Positions 7,985 through 17,607 are shown, numbered from the stretch's first letter. The stretch is 64,000 nt of DNA from Mycolicibacterium chlorophenolicum (GCF_001044235.1 NZ_JYNL01000004.1:749-64748); one strand, 5' to 3'. The notes: generated by a model from the letters alone, not told the origin. Numbers and translations are program-made.

Positions 7985-9409
7985 TTACGGGCTGGCCGAA
8001 CCCCCGCCCGACCCGTCACCGCCACTCGAAGAGTCATTGCCGCCGCCCGTTTCTCGCCCCCCCGCCGAGGCGTCGCCACCGGCCTCGGCACCGCCTTGTC
8101 CAGATGCCGAGCTTGCCGTCGAATCCGCGCCGTTGCTCGACGAGGAGTCGCTCGACGATGAATTGTCCTGTCCACCCTGGGGTTCCTCGCTACGGGGCAC
8201 GGAGGTGTCCTCCGAACTCAAGTCCTCGTCGAGCGTCGCCGTTCCCGGCGCTTCGTAGTCGACGGTGGATGGCGCCGACTCAGTCGGCTCCGGTGTCGAG
8301 ATCACCGAGGGCACGAGGGTCTCGGGTGCAAACGTCTCGGGTGCAAACGTCTCGATTGTCGGCGTGAACGTCTCAGGCGCAGCGGTCATCGTCGGCGGAG
8401 TGAACGTCTCAGGCGCCGCTATCACGGTCGTCGGCGCGAACGTCTCGGGCGCAATGGTGACCGGCGCCGGCGCGATTGTCGGAGCCGGGACCGTCTCCAA
8501 CGTCGCAGCGAACACCTCGGGCGCCGCTACGGTCATGAGCATCGGCGCAGCGGCCACAGGCTCAGCCGCACGCATCACACTGACTGTGACGGCGCTGGCG
8601 ACGATCGAGACGCCGGGCTCGACGTTGACGAATCCGGCAGGCGCCATCGCAGGCGCTGTCGCAGGCGTGCTCGCAGCGAGCGACTCCGCAGAGGCGCTGC
8701 GGACGTAGCGCATGTCCACGCTGGCAGTCGGCCTACCGTTGACTGCGATCTCGACCTGATAGGGCGTTTCGGGCGCGGATGTCAGCGCGATCTTGCCCAT
8801 CTCCGTCTTGATCCTCGGAAGATCCACGGTTCCCAGGGAAGCGGCGTCGAGCATCCTGCTCAAGTCCCTCATCTCAGGAAGCCCGAGTACGGCAACCAAC
8901 GCGGAATCGGGCAACGCCAGCAACGCGCGCAGTTTGTCGATCAATGCCGACACGTCCCTGTCACCGAACCTCGAAGACAAGAGGATCAACAACGCTTGCA
9001 ACTTGGCTTTCACCGGCACCTCACCCAGAGCACCGAAAAGTCCTGGGTTGGCGGCCATTTGGGGACCCGGTGCCAGTCCCACCCTCGCACCCGCGAACGT
9101 CTTGAACTCCACGGATTCGGTGCTAACAAAACTGCGGACATCGATCGGACCGGTGGCGACACCTCTCCTCGGTGAGTCACCGGCAACAGCAGTAACTTTC
9201 GCCATATCAGGGAGTGCAACGTAGATCCCGGCCGGCACCGTCGTCGGAATGAGAGCCCACGTCTGGATCGCGATACCCGAGACCAGAAACAGCAGGAAAC
9301 CGCGACGGGTTCCTTTGGACATGTGGTCGCCGATGAGCTCAGGGTGGTCGACGACCTTTCGAATCGCCGTCAACGGATCCGATTTGCGAACACGCGGCGT
9401 CTCGCTCAC
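7985..9409 (-). CDS. Ala/Pro/Thr-rich exported protein with APETF repeats
   Basis: The product is 474 aa from a GTG at 9409, chosen because AGGAGG lies 7 bp upstream; the frame continues upstream without a better site. It has one hydrophobic segment near residues 37-60 (RGFLLFLVSGIAIQTWALIPTT), then a folded-looking domain of about 200 residues (VKAKLQALLILLSSRFGDRD region). Repeats of APETF(A/T)P follow at about residues 325-385, and the tail is Ser/Gly/Asp-rich. It is probably envelope-anchored and faces outward. No family is recognised. Confidence 0.65.
   Translation of the reverse strand: MSETPRVRKSDPLTAIRKVVDHPELIGDHMSKGTRRGFLLFLVSGIAIQTWALIPTTVPAGIYVALPDMAKVTAVAGDSPRRGVATGPIDVRSFVSTESVEFKTFAGARVGLAPGPQMAANPGLFGALGEVPVKAKLQALLILLSSRFGDRDVSALIDKLRALLALPDSALVAVLGLPEMRDLSRMLDAASLGTVDLPRIKTEMGKIALTSAPETPYQVEIAVNGRPTASVDMRYVRSASAESLAASTPATAPAMAPAGFVNVEPGVSIVASAVTVSVMRAAEPVAAAPMLMTVAAPEVFAATLETVPAPTIAPAPVTIAPETFAPTTVIAAPETFTPPTMTAAPETFTPTIETFAPETFAPETLVPSVISTPEPTESAPSTVDYEAPGTATLDEDLSSEDTSVPRSEEPQGGQDNSSSSDSSSSNGADSTASSASGQGGAEAGGDASAGGRETGGGNDSSSGGDGSGGGSASP
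8310..8525 (-). repeat. Coding direct repeats (APETF units)
   Basis: Six or more diverged copies of the plus-strand string GAACGTCTC(G/A)GG(C/T)GC recur at 15-50 bp intervals. They are the reverse complement of codons for APETF. They remain in the reading frame of the 474-aa exported protein. Confidence 0.7.
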
Positions 9410-10197
9410 AGGCCACCCTCCTCGATCTTGGGTCGTTAGGCCAAACCACGTGCCCGGAGTGGCCGGAGTCTCATCAGGTAGGTGGAACAGTGACGCGATT
9501 GCACGCATTCGCTGTCTTCGACTGCACTGCGCATGGCCTCATGGCGTCCCGCCGACAATGGTGTTGTGGGAACAGCGTAGGACTTTGCCAGACAGGGTGT
9601 CAATATCATCGTGAGTCAATTCAGTTAAGAAGTCAGACAGACGATGGCCGGCCCGATTCGTCGACCACGACGACAGCGCCAACGGCGGGTGCGGACGTTG
9701 CGGCCCAAGGCGATCTCCGCATGTGATCGCTCGTCGACTTTCTCCGAATCTGCAGCTTTTCAAGGATTGCTCATCGATCTGACCGGGCCGCCGTCTCACG
9801 CGTGCCGGTACCTAGGTAGGAACTAGTTCTCTGCCGCACTGCATGGATCCCGGCATGCCGGACCAGCTCGGATTTGCCGAAGAAACTATCGACAGCAAAT
9901 ACCTCTTGGAACAAAGATCATCGTTGCTGCGACAGACGATCGGCGTCGGTGAAGGAGGATTGTCCGCAACCCCTTCGATTACCGGAGTCTTCGGGCCCGA
10001 CCTGGCGATAGTCTCGCGGCGACACCGCTGTGTCTGCGATAATCCAGTCCTGGTCAAGGTGGCACACCGACCGAAGGGCGTTGATGACGAGACCACTCCC
10101 CTCGTCGGTAAATCACCGGAACGTGCCGGGCGCGCCGGCGAAGCACGATGGAAGCGGTCGCGGGCGGATCTCTGCCTGGAGGTGGGGAAAGTGCCTC
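9410..10197. other. Long intergenic region, no convincing gene
   Basis: These 788 bp lie between two divergent exported-protein genes and are locally less GC-rich than the surroundings. Open frames here, such as a 145-codon frame from 9843, lack a ribosome site, mycobacterial codon bias and any recognised motif. The only structured element I see is the pair of adjacent palindromes at 9809-9829. Confidence 0.5.
9809..9829. promoter_or_regulatory. Two abutting perfect 10-bp palindromes, possible operator
   Basis: TACCTAGGTA and GAACTAGTTC are each perfectly self-complementary and are separated by a single G. Two such palindromes side by side in a noncoding stretch suggest a protein-binding site for one of the flanking divergent genes. 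Both are about 370-400 bp from the nearest start, so the target is unclear. Confidence 0.3.
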
Positions 10198-10932
10198 ATG
10201 GAAGGGTCGTTTCGTACCACGTGCGGAGCGATTCTGTGTGTCCTGCTGTGCACGTGCGTGTCGCCGACGGCGAATTCTGACGTCTACCAGGACTACAGCA
10301 CTGAGCCGAACGGTAGCCATCCTGCTGTATTCGACTCCGGGCAGACCGCGATTCTCACCTACACGCCGAACGAGGCGGCCCGCCCCACCATTTACGGGGG
10401 GAGGTCGATCATCACGTACAACGGCCCGGGCCGCGGTGCCGGGTACGCCACCGCGCAGTTGGGCGCCACCGCCTCCTATGTCGAGGCTGATTGGAATTTG
10501 GGATCCGGTGGAACCACCAGCGGCGCGCTGGCTTTGGGCTTGTACGCAACGGCGATCCCGTCTGGCTACCTGGGCGACACACTCACACCGGACAGTCCGG
10601 CGCACGTTGTGTTCCTCGATGATCACTTCGAGTACGGCGTATGGCAGAACCATGGTCTGGCGGTCATTGCGAATGTGCCATACGGGCGCCGCTTCACAAC
10701 CGAAACTCAGCACGTTGCCGTCTACGTCGACAAGGCGGCGGGCCAGGCGTGGGTGTTGGGACCGACCGGCGCCGTATACGGTCCGTTCACGCATCCTCAG
10801 ATCAAGGACGTGACGGCTCCGTATGTGACGGTCGAGCAGTTCTACGGCAACGCCAGTACCGATACTCGCGTGGAGATCCAGCGATGGCGTGCATCGTCAG
10901 ATCCCGTCAATCCGCCCATGCCACGGCAGTGA
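10198..10932 (+). CDS. Secreted protein of unknown function
   Basis: The 244-aa product has an N-terminal signal peptide (MEGSFRTTCGAILCVLLCTC, probable cleavage near TANS-DVY). A beta-rich domain of about 215 residues follows, with regularly spaced aromatic and Gly segments (YGGRSIITYNGPGRGAGYAT, VVFLDDHFEYGVWQNHGLAV). This looks like an extracellular beta-sandwich or lectin-like fold, but I do not recognise a family. The ATG at 10198 is chosen because GGAGGTGGGGA precedes it and a signal peptide starts there. It lies upstream of the exopolysaccharide genes on the same strand as the GNAT gene. Confidence 0.65.
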   Translation: MEGSFRTTCGAILCVLLCTCVSPTANSDVYQDYSTEPNGSHPAVFDSGQTAILTYTPNEAARPTIYGGRSIITYNGPGRGAGYATAQLGATASYVEADWNLGSGGTTSGALALGLYATAIPSGYLGDTLTPDSPAHVVFLDDHFEYGVWQNHGLAVIANVPYGRRFTTETQHVAVYVDKAAGQAWVLGPTGAVYGPFTHPQIKDVTAPYVTVEQFYGNASTDTRVEIQRWRASSDPVNPPMPRQ

Positions 10933-11024
10933 AGTGAATTGCGGGCGACCGGAACTCACCCGGCGAGCGCCCACGTGAGGCGAAGAGCAGCAGAGTTTCC
11001 GCTCTTCCATGTAGGTTGACCTCT

Positions 11025-12098
11025 GTGGCATGGACACTGACGGATTTCGGTGCGCTTGACGCGAATCAACGAAAAGCGTGGTCTGATGTCCGCGATGGCA
11101 ATCCGGCCCTCGACAGCCCGTACTTCCATCCGGCCTTCGCCGGCGCGGTGCACGCGATGTTCGGCGACGTGCAGGTGGCTGTGAACGACGGGCATGTCTG
11201 GTTCCCGATGCAGGTGCACAAGCGGCGCGCGCGGCCGGTCGGCTGGCCGGGTGCCGACTTCCAAGGACCGGTGGCGCCGCCGGGTGTTCCTGTGGATCCC
11301 CTCGAACTGGTACGCACCACCGGGTTGCGGGCGCTGACCTTCGACCACATCTCAGAAGAGCGCACCGATTTCGCGCCATGGGTCGACGGATATCTGGAAG
11401 CGCCCTTCATCGACGTCACCGGCGGCCTCGACGGCTATGTGGGCCGGATCAGCAAGGCGAGTCGGGACAAGCTTTCGCGAGTGCGCCGGATGACCAACAA
11501 GGCGACACGTCAACTCGGCGAGGTGCGTCTCGTGTGGGATGCCAGGGATCCCCATCTGCTGGACTGGTTGATCGACACCAAGCGCGACCAGTACGCCGCA
11601 ACCGGCGCATATGACTTCTTCGCCATGCGTCGCCGTCGGGACTTGGTCCACCATCTGGCCCAAACCAGAGCCGACGGTTTTGCCGGTATGCTGTCAGCGG
11701 TCTACGCGGGAGATAAGCTGCTCGCGGCGCACTTCGGTCTGCGTGACGGTCCGGTTCTGCATTGGTGGTTCCCGGTATTCGACAGGTCGTACGCCGAGTT
11801 GGCCCCCGGGTGGATTCTGTTGCGGGAGCTGATCTCCGCCGCCCCAGAGCTGGGATTGGCTCGGATCGATCTCGGCCCCGGCGAGGAGGACTACAAGCGG
11901 CGGGCGATGACCGGCGCGGTGTCGGTGGCCCAGGGGGAGGTCACGGCCGCGCCGTGGAGACGAAAGCTGCGAGTGGCCCGCATCGCCGCCCAGCGAACCG
12001 CGATTGCGCGACTGAAAGACTCTCCGCTCAAACCGAAACTGAGCGCGATGCGGGCGACGGGGTACCGCGCCCTCGCGGCACGCGAAGCACGCAGGTAG
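11025..12098 (+). CDS. FemAB/GNAT-type acyltransferase (BioF2-like)
   Basis: The product is 357 aa from a GTG at 11025. A TTG nine bases upstream is possible, but TAGGTT at 11012 is spaced like a -10 box for a leaderless message at the GTG. The C-terminal half has the GNAT-like pattern of FemAB/CelD proteins of polysaccharide loci: SKASRDKLSRVRRM, AGMLSAVYAGDKLLAAHFGLR, ELAPGWILLRELISAA and IDLGPGEEDYKRRAM. Such proteins transfer an acyl or aminoacyl group to a sugar or peptide acceptor. It is convergent with the flippase gene, with 18 bp between stops. The acceptor is unknown. Confidence 0.75.
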   Translation: MAWTLTDFGALDANQRKAWSDVRDGNPALDSPYFHPAFAGAVHAMFGDVQVAVNDGHVWFPMQVHKRRARPVGWPGADFQGPVAPPGVPVDPLELVRTTGLRALTFDHISEERTDFAPWVDGYLEAPFIDVTGGLDGYVGRISKASRDKLSRVRRMTNKATRQLGEVRLVWDARDPHLLDWLIDTKRDQYAATGAYDFFAMRRRRDLVHHLAQTRADGFAGMLSAVYAGDKLLAAHFGLRDGPVLHWWFPVFDRSYAELAPGWILLRELISAAPELGLARIDLGPGEEDYKRRAMTGAVSVAQGEVTAAPWRRKLRVARIAAQRTAIARLKDSPLKPKLSAMRATGYRALAAREARR

Positions 12099-12116
12099 CT
12101 ACCCGGGTGGCGGGCG

Positions 12117-13475
12117 TCATCTCTGCGTGCCGCCGTTGAGGACATCCAGTTCTCGCGCCCTGAGCATCCGCGGAATCCAGACAAAGTCCGGAATCACCTG
12201 CGCCACCACCATAGCGACGACCGCTGCGGCTACCACGCCGGTGGCGCCCCACCTTGCGCCCCACCAGATGCCCAGCAGCACAGCCGTCACTCCCATGACC
12301 GTGATGCAGAACGATTGCCACCGGGCCTCACGCGGCATCGTCAGCATCACCCCACCTGGCAGGTGGATGCATTCCACGAACAGCATCATTGCGAACGCAA
12401 CCGCCAATGCCCGCGGCGCGACGACCAGGCCGCCCGAAAGCACTGAGGTGGCCCACGGTGCGAATGCCACGATGCCGACGCCGGCGACTGCGGACACGAT
12501 CCCGAATGCGGCTACCGACCTCAGCCACAACTGAGTAGAAGCGACCGTGGCTGACCGCCTTTTGACGAAGACCGGCCACAGCGCCATCCCTGCCGTATCG
12601 AAGACCATCCACACCACGCCGAAGATCTGCGCTGTCAACGCATAGCGCGAGAGCTCTTGTGGCGTTGAGACGTGCGAGAGGATCAGTCGGTGGGACTGAA
12701 GGCCCAGCGGTAGACCGACACTCAACACGAACATCCACAACGAGCCGTGCAGAACCTTGCGTCTGGAATGTTCCACGCTGGGGCGCGCGAACGACGCCCA
12801 CCCGAGACCACTGACCCGTAACGCGAAGATCGTGGCAACGCAGTTCCCTGCGAGTACCCCGCCGGCACCTGATATCGCGTACCAAATGCCCTCCGCCCCG
12901 ACACTTTTCAGGGCCAACGTCAACAGCAAGGTGAACGCTGCGTTGGCGATGGTCATCAGCACTGCCAACGGATTCATGTTCAAACCGATGATGATCCGGA
13001 TACCGATACCAGCTGGGATTCCCAGAGCGATCAGACAAACGGCGACCGTGATCGCGACGCGGTCAGCCGAGCCTGTGTTGGTTCCGATCAGCAGGTGCCA
13101 TGAATCCGTCGCCATGACCGCGAGGCTGATCACGATCAACCCGGCTGCAACCGCACTCAGCATGCGCAAACCACGCTGCACGGTGGCCAGAGCCACGCCG
13201 TCGTCCGTCAGCCGGCCGGCCCTCGAACAGGCACTGGTCACAACGGCGCCGATTCCGAGATCGGCGAACGGGATGAGCAGGCTGAGCGTCGTTATGAGTG
13301 AGACGACCCCGAAAACCGCCTCTCCGGTTTCGCGAACGATCATTGCCGTGTTGACCAGTCCGATCAGCGCGACCAACGGCGTGCCGACGATGCGGAACGT
13401 CGTCCCCAGCACGATCGCCTTACGTTCGGCGGGCTGAAGCGACGCGTCATAGCGAACGGCGTCAGTGGAAGTCAT
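12117..13475 (-). CDS. Polysaccharide flippase (Wzx-like)
   Basis: The product is 452 aa, with about 12-14 hydrophobic helices over its whole length and very few charged residues between them, the architecture of MOP-superfamily Wzx/RfbX flippases. The N-terminus has the family pattern of a Phe/Arg-rich first helix (LGTTFRIVGTPLVALIGLVNTAMI). It would move lipid-linked repeat units across the membrane for the polymerase encoded nearby. The start is ATG 13475; a GTG one codon upstream is possible. It is the last gene of the minus-strand exopolysaccharide run. Confidence 0.85.
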   Translation of the reverse strand: MTSTDAVRYDASLQPAERKAIVLGTTFRIVGTPLVALIGLVNTAMIVRETGEAVFGVVSLITTLSLLIPFADLGIGAVVTSACSRAGRLTDDGVALATVQRGLRMLSAVAAGLIVISLAVMATDSWHLLIGTNTGSADRVAITVAVCLIALGIPAGIGIRIIIGLNMNPLAVLMTIANAAFTLLLTLALKSVGAEGIWYAISGAGGVLAGNCVATIFALRVSGLGWASFARPSVEHSRRKVLHGSLWMFVLSVGLPLGLQSHRLILSHVSTPQELSRYALTAQIFGVVWMVFDTAGMALWPVFVKRRSATVASTQLWLRSVAAFGIVSAVAGVGIVAFAPWATSVLSGGLVVAPRALAVAFAMMLFVECIHLPGGVMLTMPREARWQSFCITVMGVTAVLLGIWWGARWGATGVVAAAVVAMVVAQVIPDFVWIPRMLRARELDVLNGGTQR

Positions 13476-13498
13476 CACTGTGCCCTGTCTGACTGCGG

Positions 13499-14254
13499 TC
13501 AGGAGTTCGCACTGGAACCATGCCAGGTCGACAGGGAGAAGTAGGCGGCGCGCTGCACCTGGCCCGATTCCAACAGCCCGGAGACTGTGGTGCTCTGCAG
13601 GGTACGCCGCCGCAGCCCATCGATGATCAACTCTGCGGCGGCCGCCCGATCGAACGTACAGGCGGGATCATCGGCGAGGGTGTCGTGTAACAGCACAATG
13701 CTCCCTGGTTCGGTTCGGTCGATCACCTCGGACGCCACCTCCCGCTCTCCCAACCCGCTCCAGTCGAAACTGTCCAGATCCCACATCACCGTCTCGAGGC
13801 CGGCATCGCGTTCACCCAGGAACGAGCCCACAGTCTGGGCGCCGAAGGGGGGACGGAAATACTTGACAGGTTGCCCGGAGATCGTGGCCAGTTCCGATGC
13901 CGCTGCGGCGAGCATCAGGCGCGTTGATCGCCGCGAACCGCCGGCGAGCCTGCGGTGGTCGTAACCGTGCAGACCGATCTCGTGTCCCTCGGCGACGACG
14001 CGATGCACCAACTCCGGCAGCCGGCGAGCGCTCTCCACCAGCATGAAAAATGTTGCGTGCGCAGAATACTGCGCGAGAATGTCGAGTATCTTCGGGGTCC
14101 ACTCACTGCTGGGCCCGTCATCGAAAGTCAGGGCCACGAGTGGCCGGTACGTCCGCACACTCCGGATCGACCCCCAACGGGTACCGACGACAGCATCGAC
14201 GGCACTGTGCGCGGCGCGCTGCAGGCCACTCTTGCGGGCAAACGGATCGTTCAT
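13499..14254 (-). CDS. Polysaccharide deacetylase (NodB domain, CE4)
   Basis: The product is 251 aa from the ATG at 14254, preceded by GGGGGAG. A frame extending to 14497 would overlap the neighbouring gene and add an unconserved stretch. All NodB motifs are visible: TFDDGPS (Asp45/46), HGYDH (His96 and His100, metal ligands), RPPFG (Arg134), a WDLDSFDW segment and LLHD (His190). There is no signal peptide, so it may act on cytoplasmic lipid-linked sugars or be exported in another way. It probably removes N-acetyl groups from the glycan made by this locus. Confidence 0.88.
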   Translation of the reverse strand: MNDPFARKSGLQRAAHSAVDAVVGTRWGSIRSVRTYRPLVALTFDDGPSSEWTPKILDILAQYSAHATFFMLVESARRLPELVHRVVAEGHEIGLHGYDHRRLAGGSRRSTRLMLAAAASELATISGQPVKYFRPPFGAQTVGSFLGERDAGLETVMWDLDSFDWSGLGEREVASEVIDRTEPGSIVLLHDTLADDPACTFDRAAAAELIIDGLRRRTLQSTTVSGLLESGQVQRAAYFSLSTWHGSSANS

Positions 14255-14483
14255 TACTCCCCCAGTCACACTTTCGAACGACAAACTGTTTGTGGCCCTC
14301 CGGCTGGACCCACGCATCCTCTCGCCCCCCGGCGATGCCAGCGCATCCATCACCCGACTACCTACGGGAAATGCCACTGCCTCCACCCAGTCGTACCCTC
14401 GCTTCTCGGTCTCAGAACACCGTAAGAGCCTGTCGTCAATCCGCATCCACGCCGACGGGGATGCGCGCGAAGCCCGGTCATGG

Positions 14484-15347
14484 TCACAGTCGCGCATCGC
14501 TGCACGGAACTTTCCGCCGGAGCTTGTTGCCGGGCGAGTGAACCGACCGCGCTCTCATGGCGGTCACCGCCGGGAGCACCGCGATCTTCGCTTTCACGGC
14601 GTATTCCCAACAGCGCAGGACGGCGCGGGAGGTCAGCCGTCCGTTGAACGGATAACAGCCGACCGAGTCCCATATCCTCCGCATGTCGTCGAAGACGTCA
14701 TCGACCGAGCGTGCCGAGCCGGCGCCGGTGATGTCGAAATCGGTCACCACGCGCTCGATCGTGATGGGTTCGTGCACCAACGCCGCGCGCAGCATGAACA
14801 GTTGATCGGCGGCGATCTCGAACTCGAGATCGTATCCACCTAGCTTCCTGACCACCGACGATCCGAAGAAGGATGCTTGATGGGGGATGGTCGCCTGGAT
14901 CATCAGAAACTTGCGCATGTCGAAAGGCATGGGTGCCTGCAGTCCGACGCTGACGCCGTCCGGCCCGACCAGGTTCTCGATGCCGTAGCCCCACAGGTCC
15001 TTCACGGGGCCATGGTCGGCGATCGTCTGCACAACGTGGGCGAGTGAGTCCGCGTCGGAGAAACAATCACGAGAGTGCATGAACCACAGCAGATCCCCCG
15101 ATGCATGGGCGATCCCCTGGTTCATCGCGTCGTATCTCCCGCCATCGGGCTCGGACTGCCAGTACCCCAGGCCGGACTCGATCTGGCACAGGTAGTCCAC
15201 AACGTCGTCACCCGATCCCCCGTCGATCACGATGTGTTCGACGGGTCCAACGTAACGCTGGGCCCTGACGCTGTCGACGGTTCGTTTCAGACCTTCGAGA
15301 TCATTCATGGTGATGGTGATCACCGAAACAGTCGGCGCAGAACTCAT
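14484..15347 (-). CDS. Family 2 glycosyltransferase (WcaA-like)
   Basis: The product is 287 aa and starts MSSAPTVSVITITMNDLEGL. It shows the GT-A fold landmarks of GT2: VIDGGSGD, the EPDGGRYDAMNQGIAHASGD block characteristic of WcaA/WcaE-like enzymes, and a metal-binding region replaced by MHSRDCF. The ATG at 15347 overlaps the TGA of the upstream glycosyltransferase (ATGA) and has GGGAGGCGG in front, so the two are translationally coupled. It adds one sugar to the exopolysaccharide repeat unit; donor and linkage are unknown. Confidence 0.87.
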   Translation of the reverse strand: MSSAPTVSVITITMNDLEGLKRTVDSVRAQRYVGPVEHIVIDGGSGDDVVDYLCQIESGLGYWQSEPDGGRYDAMNQGIAHASGDLLWFMHSRDCFSDADSLAHVVQTIADHGPVKDLWGYGIENLVGPDGVSVGLQAPMPFDMRKFLMIQATIPHQASFFGSSVVRKLGGYDLEFEIAADQLFMLRAALVHEPITIERVVTDFDITGAGSARSVDDVFDDMRRIWDSVGCYPFNGRLTSRAVLRCWEYAVKAKIAVLPAVTAMRARSVHSPGNKLRRKVPCSDARL

Positions 15348-16273
15348 TGATCCGCCTCCCTCGAAGCTTTCCTCACCGAGGTTCGCGCCTTTCGCAGTGC
15401 GATCCGCAGAGTCGCCGACGATGCGAAGATCCATGCCCAGACCCCTGGTCGACCCCATCGGACACTCGCGACAACCGATCGAAAAACGCTCCGGAACGAG
15501 CCTGCTTCGAGGGCGGAACTGACGGGGCTGTAGAGAAAGTAGTCACCCCGCACGCGCTTGGATTCGTCAGCGAGTTCGCTTATTCCCCAGTCGATGTAGT
15601 CGGCGCTGCGATCCACCCCCGGACGAGACGTCGAGTTGGCCGTCACGTTGACCTCGACGAGGCAGTCAGGAAGCTGAAGAATGGGCAGATCGGGCAGTTC
15701 GTGCTGGACCTTCATCAACCACATCGGGTCGTCATGGATGGAGCCGGCCGACGCCGACAGAGGCACCGCGTCTGCAACTGTCTTGGGAAACATGAGTGTC
15801 GGAACAGCGAGCGAAGGTCGCGCTCGTCTCATGGAGACCAGTTGCATCAAGTAAGGAGCCACTCGTTCGTGCGGATCGATCAGCCTGCTCGGCATCGTCA
15901 GCGGCTTCTGACCGTCTGCCCGTCGCTCGTAACGACAGGAAACGATCCAACGGTCCCGACAATCGGGTGCTGCGGCGAGCTGCTTCTCGAGTTTGGCCTT
16001 CTTCCAGAGATCGTCATCGTCGAGGAGCGCGATGATGGTGCCGTTCGCAGAGTCGATCCCCAGCTGTCTGGCGCGCCCGGGACCCTCTCCTCCTGAAGTC
16101 CGTAGTACGCGGATTGCATCGGATTCCGGCAGGTCCGGTTCGCCGTCGGAGTCGACGACGACGATGACTTCCAGGGGTGGGACGGTCTGATTCAGCGCGG
16201 ATTCGACCGCGGTGCGCAGACTCGCTCTGCCGACCGTGGGAATGATGACGCTCACCGTGGGCTCGAGACTCAT
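15344..16273 (-). CDS. Family 2 glycosyltransferase
   Basis: The product is 309 aa and starts MSLEPTVSVIIPTVGRASLR. GT2 landmarks are ALNQTVPPLEVIVVVDSDGE, GPGRARQLGIDSANGTIIALLDDDDLW (the DDDD metal site near residue 95) and an SIHDDPMWLMKV acceptor region. Its ATG overlaps the stop of the polymerase gene upstream (ATGA), and its own stop overlaps the next start. It is a soluble cytoplasmic enzyme acting on the growing lipid-linked repeat unit. Confidence 0.88.
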   Translation of the reverse strand: MSLEPTVSVIIPTVGRASLRTAVESALNQTVPPLEVIVVVDSDGEPDLPESDAIRVLRTSGGEGPGRARQLGIDSANGTIIALLDDDDLWKKAKLEKQLAAAPDCRDRWIVSCRYERRADGQKPLTMPSRLIDPHERVAPYLMQLVSMRRARPSLAVPTLMFPKTVADAVPLSASAGSIHDDPMWLMKVQHELPDLPILQLPDCLVEVNVTANSTSRPGVDRSADYIDWGISELADESKRVRGDYFLYSPVSSALEAGSFRSVFRSVVASVRWGRPGVWAWIFASSATLRIALRKARTSVRKASREADQ

Positions 16274-17607
16274 CGGCCGACCTCCTTGACGTCTAAGTGT
16301 GACTGCGAGGGCATGTGCCTCGCTGCGAAGACAACCGCGAGTATGGCGAAGCCGGAAAGGAATCCGTAGGACCAGGGTGAGAAGAACAGATCCCAGACCG
16401 CCTGCAGTGACACGGTGATCACCAGCACGGACCAACGCCCATATCGCGAGGCGTTCCAGACCATGGCCAGCGCTGCGATGACCAGTCCCAGTGGAAGCAG
16501 CGCGGCGAACAGTCCACCTTCCGCCCATGAACCGAGCAACACCGAGTGGAGGGAAACGTCTCCGTTGGCGAAGTACCAGCCGCTCTCGATGGGCACGGCG
16601 GGATCGAAGCCAAGGGAGATCGCGAGTGACTTGGCGCGGTCGAAAACCTCTGCGCTGATGTTGTTCGCACTGGCCCAACCGAACCAGGGGCGGTCGAGGA
16701 TGGCCGAGATCGACAGCGGCGACTCCGTTCGGCCGGCAAGTATCAGCGGGACACCCTCGGCGAGTTGAGCTTCCGTCTTCCGTTTGATCGCATCGCTGAG
16801 GAGTCCGTCGGCGGCCAGGCGCGGCACTATCGCATACATCGTCGTTGCTGATACTGCGACGAACGCGAGTTGTGCCCAACGGGGAACGCGGTTGGCGGCG
16901 AGCCATCCCACCAACGTGATCACGCTGGCGAGAGCGCAGTTCGTCGCCAGTGATCGGTAATCCGCGCTCAGACTGAATATTGCGATGAGCAGTAGCGACA
17001 GCGCTTGAAGCGGTAGGGGGACTTTGAGGAGAACCAGGCAGAACAGCAAGATGATGACGACCCACTGTCCCACACCGTATTTCCATACATCCGCCGTCGA
17101 CCCGTAGAAGCCTGCGGATGCGCTACCGGGGAGGATGCTGTAGGCCGCTGCGCCGATCGCGATCCCGCAGTAGATCGAGAAGATGCGGAGGAGATCTCTA
17201 CCGGCGAGGACCAGGAACCCCACGAAATAGAGTGCGAACGCCGCCCACTGCTGCACTCGTTGGTCAACAAGACTCAGATGGTTGATCTGGGCCGAGACGC
17301 AGAACGCGGCGAACCCGATCACAGCAAGGGCGAGAGGTAGCCACTGCCCGAGCGACGGGCGCGTCAAGAGCAATGCGGGCGCCAGAAGAAGACAAACCGG
17401 GGCCAGCATCGTCAGGGTGAAACCCTGGATCTGAACAGCCGATGTCGCACCCACTGCGATCAGCACCAGAACGGTGAGCGCTCGACGTGCGCTTGTTCGC
17501 CGCCTCTCGAACGACCCGCGCGAAGGTGCAGCGACGACGCCTGGGACGACGAAGCTCTCAGCGTCGTCGCCGACGATCGGCCTGCTTCTCGCAACCACCC
17601 CGTTCAT
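16270..17607 (-). CDS. O-antigen/exopolysaccharide polymerase (Wzy-like)
   Basis: The product is 445 aa with about 11 hydrophobic helices. A large extracytoplasmic loop in the second half (residues about 290-360, with GRTESPLSISAILDRPWFGW and NGDVSLHSVLLGSWAEGG) has the pattern of the Wzy_C / O-antigen ligase loop. It would polymerise the flipped repeat units outside the membrane. The start was placed at ATG 17607 (MNGVVARSRPIVG); no clear ribosome site is visible, and an upstream in-frame start at 17736 cannot be excluded. It overlaps the next gene by ATGA. Confidence 0.82.
   Translation of the reverse strand: MNGVVARSRPIVGDDAESFVVPGVVAAPSRGSFERRRTSARRALTVLVLIAVGATSAVQIQGFTLTMLAPVCLLLAPALLLTRPSLGQWLPLALAVIGFAAFCVSAQINHLSLVDQRVQQWAAFALYFVGFLVLAGRDLLRIFSIYCGIAIGAAAYSILPGSASAGFYGSTADVWKYGVGQWVVIILLFCLVLLKVPLPLQALSLLLIAIFSLSADYRSLATNCALASVITLVGWLAANRVPRWAQLAFVAVSATTMYAIVPRLAADGLLSDAIKRKTEAQLAEGVPLILAGRTESPLSISAILDRPWFGWASANNISAEVFDRAKSLAISLGFDPAVPIESGWYFANGDVSLHSVLLGSWAEGGLFAALLPLGLVIAALAMVWNASRYGRWSVLVITVSLQAVWDLFFSPWSYGFLSGFAILAVVFAARHMPSQSHLDVKEVGR

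Noticed and set aside
9843..10280. 145-codon plus-strand frame
   Set aside because: No ribosome site, no family motif, and it overlaps the signal peptide of the secreted-protein gene in another frame.
14255..14497. Longer N-terminus for the NodB deacetylase
   Set aside because: It would overlap the end of the upstream glycosyltransferase and adds Arg/Ser-rich sequence unlike the family; the ATG at 14254 has a strong ribosome site.
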